In this document: positions 43,897-48,376 of the stretch, piece by piece | Layout of the letters: each line of letters begins with the position of its first letter | Numbering within the stretch: the stretch's first letter is position 1 | Origin: UBA5336 sp039818165 | GTDB lineage: Bacteria > Pseudomonadota > Alphaproteobacteria > Caulobacterales > Hyphomonadaceae | NCBI GenBank assembly: GCA_039818165.1 | Contig: JBCBUL010000024.1 | Span: forward strand, 1-48,376 | Reading direction: 5' to 3' | Length of the DNA stretch: 48,376 nucleotides | Translations under genes and position numbers: made by a program | Notes under the pieces: model-generated | What the model was told of the DNA's origin: nothing | What the model saw: only the letters and a program-made list of their open reading frames with translations | Databases searched by the model: none

Positions 43897-45018
43897 ATGC
43901 GCATCGGTGTTCCAACTGAGATCAAGAAACAGGAATTCCGTGTCGGGTTGACCCCGGAAAGCGTGGGCGAGCTGGTCGCTGCAGGCCACGAGGTGTTCAT
44001 CCAGGACGGGGCCGGCATCGGCTCGGCCTGCGAGAATGGCGAGTACGAAGCCGTCGGCGCACGGATCCTGCCCGATGCAGACGCTGTCTTTGGCGAGAGC
44101 GAATTAATCGTGAAGGTGAAAGAGCCCCAGCCGGAAGAGACCGCGCGCCTGACCCGCGACCACACTCTTTTCACCTATCTCCACCTCGCCCCGGACCCGG
44201 TCCAGGCCAAGGGCCTCATCGACAGCGGTGCGGTGGCCATCGCCTATGAGACCGTCACCGATCGGGACGGACGCCTTCCCCTGCTCACCCCCATGAGCCA
44301 GGTGGCGGGCCGGATGAGCATGCAGGTCGCCGCCTGGGCGCTGATGAAAACCAAGCGCGGGCGCGGGCTCCTGCTCGGTGGCGTGCCCGGCGTGTCTCCT
44401 GCCAAGGTCGTGATCATTGGCGGCGGCGTCTCCGGCACAAACGCGGCGGAAATCGCCGTGGGCATGCGCGCCGACGTGACCGTGTTTGACCGCAACACAG
44501 TGCGCCTGGCCGAGCTCGACGCCCAATTCAATGGCCTGGTGAAGACGATGTATTCTACCCGCACGGCCCTGGCTGAGGCGGTGAAGAGCGCGGATCTCGT
44601 GATTGGCGCGGTGCTGATCCCCGGTGCGTCGGCGCCTAAGCTGATCACGCGCCAGCAGCTTTCCACGATGAAGCCGGGCGCCGTGCTGGTCGACATCGCC
44701 ATCGACCAGGGCGGATGTTTCGAGACCTCACGGCCCACCACCCACGAAGACCCGATCTACGAAGTTGACGGCATCCTGCACTATTGCGTCGCCAACATGC
44801 CCGGCGCCGTGCCGCGCACCTCCACCTATGCCCTGAACAATGCCACCCTGCCCTTCGTGCAGCAGATCGCAGGGATGGGCACGAAGGCCGCGCTGAACGC
44901 CAATCCGCATCTCGCCCGCGGCCTCACCGTCGCCGAAGGCATGATCACCCACGAAGCCGTCGCCAACGATCTGGGCATGGACTTCGCAACGCCGGACTGG
45001 TTCACCCCGATGGCGTGA
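43897..45018 (+). CDS. ald: Alanine dehydrogenase
   Basis: This 373-residue NAD-dependent enzyme interconverts alanine and pyruvate plus ammonia. The start MRIGVPTEIKKQEFRVGL contains the substrate-binding region; LIVKVKEPQPEE and FTYLHLAPD follow. The Rossmann motif is VVIIGGGVSGTNAAEIAVGM, and later VLVDIAIDQGGCFETSRPTTH and VANMPGAVPRTSTYALNNAT. ATG 43897 has GGAGGAGG seven bases upstream; ATG 43870 would add nine basic residues. It converges on the next gene with a three-base gap. Confidence 0.97.
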   Translation: MRIGVPTEIKKQEFRVGLTPESVGELVAAGHEVFIQDGAGIGSACENGEYEAVGARILPDADAVFGESELIVKVKEPQPEETARLTRDHTLFTYLHLAPDPVQAKGLIDSGAVAIAYETVTDRDGRLPLLTPMSQVAGRMSMQVAAWALMKTKRGRGLLLGGVPGVSPAKVVIIGGGVSGTNAAEIAVGMRADVTVFDRNTVRLAELDAQFNGLVKTMYSTRTALAEAVKSADLVIGAVLIPGASAPKLITRQQLSTMKPGAVLVDIAIDQGGCFETSRPTTHEDPIYEVDGILHYCVANMPGAVPRTSTYALNNATLPFVQQIAGMGTKAALNANPHLARGLTVAEGMITHEAVANDLGMDFATPDWFTPMA

Positions 45019-45021
45019 GCT

Positions 45022-45786
45022 CTAGCAGGGCTCGGCCACGATGACGTAGTCGTGGCCCGCACGCAGCGCCCCATCCACCTCGATCGCCGCCAATGCTTCC
45101 GCTTTGAGTGCCTGGCCTCGCTCGAGCAATGCGCGCGCCAGGGATGAATCGTTCAGCGTCTTGAGCAAGGGCACGCACAGATCAATCTGCGTGTTCACGA
45201 ACCGGGTCTTGTACCGGATTGGGAAGCGCTTTGTGCGCTGTACGGAAAATCCCGCGCGCTTTATGTGGTCGACAACCCATTGCATCGGGTATTCCCGATA
45301 CGGGAATCCACCGGTGAGGAGCAGGCAGGCGTCCCTGTAGCGGCCTATCTCCCAGACGATGCGCTCAGAATTTGATTGCGGGCGCGAGGTCGGCACATAG
45401 GGCTCAACAGCGATTGTGTAGAGCACGCCCCGCGTCAGGGGCCGAAGGCGCGCGAAAAGATAGGGCTGGAAATAGGGTGAAACCCCCTCCACGGCGCCCA
45501 GCAAATAATCGGCGAGCACCGTGTCGAAGACCTCTCCTTTCAGCAGATCTGCACTCGCCCAATTGCCCGTCTCGATCCTGTCCCGGGGTCTTTGTCTCGC
45601 CTTGACCTCGCTGCGCACCCTCGCGGCGTCGCCCGGCGCGCCGGTCACGGCCGTCCATTGCTCCGTTTGCAGGTCCAGGACCCATTGGATGGATTTCAGA
45701 CCCGTGCCGGCATCCAGGAAACGCCCCCAGGCCCGCTCGCCCTGAACACTTTCAATGTATCGAAAGAGAGCAGAATGCTTTGCCAT
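45022..45786 (-). CDS. Possible SAM-dependent methyltransferase-like protein
   Basis: This 254-residue protein shows a glycine motif FLDAGTGLKSIQWVLDL near the N-terminus, FDTVLADYLLGAVE about 65 residues later, and GVLYTIAVEPYVP. That layout resembles SAM methyltransferase motifs I, IV and V, though motif I lacks the full GxGxG. A hydrophobic-aromatic C-terminus ends YVIVAEPC. It lies 48 bases after the COG0523 gene on the same strand, so they are probably cotranscribed. Substrate unknown, and the family call is moderate. Confidence 0.6.
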   Translation of the reverse strand: MAKHSALFRYIESVQGERAWGRFLDAGTGLKSIQWVLDLQTEQWTAVTGAPGDAARVRSEVKARQRPRDRIETGNWASADLLKGEVFDTVLADYLLGAVEGVSPYFQPYLFARLRPLTRGVLYTIAVEPYVPTSRPQSNSERIVWEIGRYRDACLLLTGGFPYREYPMQWVVDHIKRAGFSVQRTKRFPIRYKTRFVNTQIDLCVPLLKTLNDSSLARALLERGQALKAEALAAIEVDGALRAGHDYVIVAEPC

Positions 45787-45834
45787 CGTGATTGAATATT
45801 ATCCGGTTTGCAAAGAACGCCGCAAACCCCGGGC

Positions 45835-47052
45835 TTACGACGCTTCTGTTCTCCGCCAAAGCGGAAAAGGGTCGGGCAAGTCCATGCCAGCGGCCATGTC
45901 ATCGCTGTCGACCAGTGCGGCGTCCAATTTTGCCGTCAGCCCGGCCCAATCAATGCCTGCGCCGATGAAAACGAGTTCCTGGCGCCGGTCGCCCCACGGC
46001 TCCTGCCAATGGGTTTTCAGATAGTCGCGAAGGGCGGGATTGTCCGGCCAGCGTTCCTCCGGCACTGACGCCCACCACGTCCCCATGGGAGCGATGCTCG
46101 ACAGGGCGCCCGCCAGCGAGAACTCCGCCAGCCACTCGGGACGGGTCGCGATCCAGAAATGGCCTTTGGCGCGAATGACGCCCGGCAACGGGCCATTGAG
46201 AAGGTCATTGATCGCTTCAGGGCGAAAGGGTCTGCGCGCGCGGTAGACGTGCGATGTGACGCCGTACTCTTCGGTTTCCGGCACATGATCTTCGAACCCA
46301 TAAAGCTCCTTCGCCCACATCGGGTGGGTTTCGGCTTTTTCGAAGTCGAACAGGCCCGTATCGAAAATCTTGTCCGGAGACACATCGGAATAGTTCGATT
46401 CAACAATCTCACAGTCGGCGTTGAGGCTCCGGATGATCTTGCGCGCCGCATCCACTTGCTGAGCGGTCGCATCATCGACCTTGTTCAGCACCACGATGTC
46501 AGCAAATTCGATTTGATCGGTCAGCAGGTGCACCAATGTGCGGTTGTCGCCCTCGCCCATCACCTCGCCGCGGTGGTGGAGAAAATCATGGCTCGAATAA
46601 TCCTTGAGCAGGTTCACCGCGTCCACCACCGTCACCATCGTGTCGATGCGCGCGACGTCAGAGAGGCTGACGCCTTTTTCATCGCGAAAATCGAACGTGG
46701 CGGCGACGGGCATCGGCTCTGAAATGCCCGTCGACTCGATGAGGAGATAGTCGAACCGACCCTCCTCTGCGAGACGGCGCACTTCCGCCAACAGATCATC
46801 ACGCAATGTGCAGCAGATGCATCCATTGGACATTTCCACCAGGGTCTCGTCAGTGCGGCTGAGTTCAGCGCCCGCGCGGACAAGATCCGCGTCGATATTG
46901 ACCTCGGACATGTCGTTCACGATCACCGCAACGCGGCGTCCCTCGCGATTGTTTAATACGCGGTTCAAAAGGGTCGTCTTGCCTGCGCCCAGGAAGCCCG
47001 AAAGCACGGTCACAGGCAGGCGGTTCTCAGCGGATTGTGTCCCAATCGTCAT
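45835..47052 (-). CDS. COG0523 (CobW/YjiA-type) metal GTPase
   Basis: The 405-residue GTPase has P-loop GFLGAGKTTLLN (19-30), switch VNDMSEVNIDA and metal-binding GCICCTLRDDL with Cys78, Cys80 and Cys81. It also has LLIESTGISEP and NKVD. The C-terminal CobW_C domain covers about 265-370 (VYRARRPFRPEAINDLL, GVIRAKGHFWIATRP, GTWWASVPEERWP). These are putative metal chaperones; this subgroup is often zinc-responsive (ZigA/YeiR-like). No cobalamin genes are near, so zinc is more likely than cobalt. A degenerate Zur-like site lies 57 bases upstream. Confidence 0.93.
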   Translation of the reverse strand: MTIGTQSAENRLPVTVLSGFLGAGKTTLLNRVLNNREGRRVAVIVNDMSEVNIDADLVRAGAELSRTDETLVEMSNGCICCTLRDDLLAEVRRLAEEGRFDYLLIESTGISEPMPVAATFDFRDEKGVSLSDVARIDTMVTVVDAVNLLKDYSSHDFLHHRGEVMGEGDNRTLVHLLTDQIEFADIVVLNKVDDATAQQVDAARKIIRSLNADCEIVESNYSDVSPDKIFDTGLFDFEKAETHPMWAKELYGFEDHVPETEEYGVTSHVYRARRPFRPEAINDLLNGPLPGVIRAKGHFWIATRPEWLAEFSLAGALSSIAPMGTWWASVPEERWPDNPALRDYLKTHWQEPWGDRRQELVFIGAGIDWAGLTAKLDAALVDSDDMAAGMDLPDPFPLWRRTEAS

Positions 47053-47108
47053 GGTCAGTCGGCCTCTTTTCGCAGGATACTCCCGGAGTGTAATCCGCCC
47101 CTTTGGAA

Positions 47109-47125
47109 GTGCAACATTATATCAT
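47109..47125 (-). promoter_or_regulatory. Candidate Zur-like operator before the COG0523 gene
   Basis: The minus strand reads ATGATATAATGTTGCAC, an AT-rich imperfect palindrome in otherwise GC-rich DNA. It resembles the TGTTATAxxATAACA-like sites of the zinc repressor Zur, with several mismatches. Its place, 57 bases upstream of a GTPase of a family commonly under Zur, is the main support. Confidence 0.3.
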
Positions 47126-47183
47126 TCCGGCTTGGGTCTGCGCACCATATTGAGGATGGGCTGATCAGAACCCTGCCCACAAG

Positions 47184-48008
47184 CTAGGGAGTCGATGCCA
47201 CTGCCTCCGCCCGCGCCTTTTGCCAGCGGGTGTAGATCAGCCAGGCGCCGACCAGGAACATGGGCACCGAATAGGCCATGCCCTTGGTGAAGGGCACATC
47301 TTCCCAGATCATGCGGTGGGGGGCGAATTTGAACGTCTCCACATAAATCCGCGCGATGGCGTATCCCACCAGGAATATGCCGGACGTCAGCCCCGGAAAG
47401 CGCAGCGTGCGGTAAAGGTAGATGAACAGGCTGACGATGATGAAGAGCACCGCGCCCTCGAGCGCCGCTTCATAGAGGTTGGCCGGATGGCGCGCCTCGG
47501 CATAGCCCGGAAAGACGATGGCCCAGGGCAGGTTCGACGGCGAGCCGACAATCTCCCCATTCACGAAATTGGCCGAGCGCACCAGCAAGATCCCCACGGG
47601 CGAACAGGCGGCCACAAGGTCGCCGATCACCCATTTGTCCACGCCATTGCGCGCGGCGAAGATCAGGATGGCGATCACCGTGCCGAGCAGCCCGCCATGG
47701 AAGGACATACCCCCCTCCCAAAACGCGAAGATCTGCAGCGGATTGGTGAAATAATAGTCCGGCTTGTAGAGCAGGATATGGCCGAGCCGCCCACCCAGGA
47801 TCACTCCGGCGACGATATAGATCAGCAGATCATCGAGCTTTTCATAGAGGTTCGGCGCCTGCCCTCCGGCCCAGAGATTCGGGCGCTGCAATAGCCGGCG
47901 CACATACCACCAGCTGAACGCAAACGTGGTGGCGAACGCAATGCCATACCAGCGCACCGCGAGGGGGCCGATCTGGAAGGCAATTGGGTCAATACCGGGA
48001 AATTCCAT
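47184..48008 (-). CDS. lgt: Prolipoprotein diacylglyceryl transferase
   Basis: The 274-residue inner-membrane enzyme has about seven helices and adds diacylglycerol to the lipobox Cys, first step of lipoprotein maturation. Key blocks are LAVRWYGIAF, GGRLGHILLY, EGGMSFHGGLLG (essential His/Gly loop), RSANFVNGEIVGSP and RHPANLYEA. ATG 48008 gives the normal MEFPGIDPIAFQIGPL start with AAGAGGG eight bases upstream; the frame extends to 48107 but adds a non-family tail. Confidence 0.97.
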   Translation of the reverse strand: MEFPGIDPIAFQIGPLAVRWYGIAFATTFAFSWWYVRRLLQRPNLWAGGQAPNLYEKLDDLLIYIVAGVILGGRLGHILLYKPDYYFTNPLQIFAFWEGGMSFHGGLLGTVIAILIFAARNGVDKWVIGDLVAACSPVGILLVRSANFVNGEIVGSPSNLPWAIVFPGYAEARHPANLYEAALEGAVLFIIVSLFIYLYRTLRFPGLTSGIFLVGYAIARIYVETFKFAPHRMIWEDVPFTKGMAYSVPMFLVGAWLIYTRWQKARAEAVASTP

Positions 48009-48376
48009 GGCGCAGCCCTCTTCGTTCGCGGTGAGGCATAATGCGCCACGGGCCAGAGGGGAAGGGGCAGGAACAGAGAGGGGCGTGGAGGCACGGTCAC
48101 GCCCCATGGGCCACCAAAGCGATCACTGAAGAGATGGTCGCTACTTAAGAGCGGGGCCCAAAGGCCAAAAACGCCCCAAGTCAGACATTTGCGTTTGGCA
48201 GCTATTCGCCGGAAGCGGTCGTTCTTAAGTTGCGAGCGGAGTGTGAGGCTCTCACTCGAAAACAGCCATTCAGGCGCATCTTCAATCCCTACCCTACGCG
48301 GACTGGTGCTCGAAAGTTTAAAGAAAAGCGCATTCACACGCTCTTAAAACAAACAGTCATCTACGTTTCCCTCCAA
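48009..48376. other. Gene-free right end of the window
   Basis: These 368 bases upstream of lgt become clearly more AT-rich beyond 48130. I found no tRNA-like cloverleaf and no frame with convincing start and codon use. The minus-strand frame to 48337 is mostly antisense-type residues and overlaps lgt out of frame. A GGGGC...GCCCC inverted repeat lies at about 48152-48176. The lgt promoter is probably here. Confidence 0.5.

Noticed and set aside
48009..48376. tRNA or small gene at the right end
   Set aside because: No acceptor-stem pairing with a T-loop-like GTTCxAxxC motif and no credible frame were found.

Overview
The window looks like chromosomal DNA of an alphaproteobacterium, most likely of the Hyphomonadaceae/Maricaulaceae-Caulobacter branch. 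This is an inference from gene content and order: an obgE-proB-tsaE-amgK-murU-addB-addA-trxA run, rodZ-ispG, ptsP beside lysC, class I ilvC, GC-rich DNA and many GTG starts or 4-bp stop/start overlaps. I found no rRNA, tRNA, CRISPR array, insertion sequence or phage gene. Spacing is very tight. Three convergent gene pairs in a row share their stop codons in a 4-bp overlap, and most operon joints are ATGA-type.

Region by region. 1-107 is the possible start of a gene running off the left edge. 210-4663 (minus) is an envelope export operon: RND/MMPL transporter, periplasmic LolA-like protein, DUF1302-like outer-membrane barrel. 4810-7742 holds an ECF-type sigma factor converging on a Ser/Thr kinase with one membrane span and a long TPR-like C-terminus. 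8055-15729 is a mixed accessory block: an SDR that lacks its catalytic Tyr/Lys, a kappa-GST-like isomerase, a membrane-anchored TIR protein, a PfkB sugar/nucleoside kinase, an orphan ATP-grasp enzyme, a normal SDR, a barrel protein and an unknown protein.

14920-21502 (minus) is the branched-chain amino-acid operon: ilvB, small ORF, membrane protein, ilvN, a WecG-type glycosyltransferase fused to a STAS domain, ilvC, unknown protein. Its leader contains a textbook-like attenuator that is easy to miss. There is a sigma70-like promoter, a 13-residue leader peptide MRTKTLVLVIRRP with the regulatory run Leu-Val-Leu-Val-Ile, a strong hairpin overlapping its stop codon, and an intrinsic terminator before ilvB.

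21587-34843 is core housekeeping: miaA diverging from serB, then obgE, proB, tsaE, the AmgK/MurU peptidoglycan-recycling pair, AddAB recombination nuclease and thioredoxin, closed by a bidirectional terminator. 34899-48008 holds a DUF924 protein, ubiG, lysC, ptsP (GAF-Enzyme I), rodZ, ispG, a membrane LytTR regulator diverging from a DUF2306-like membrane protein, alanine dehydrogenase, a possible methyltransferase, a COG0523 (CobW-type) metal GTPase and lgt. The last 368 bases show no convincing gene.

The strongest unusual items are the ilv attenuator, the glycosyltransferase-STAS fusion embedded in the ilv operon, the TIR-transmembrane protein and the sigma factor/kinase pair. I do not see an obvious new multi-gene defence or mobile system.
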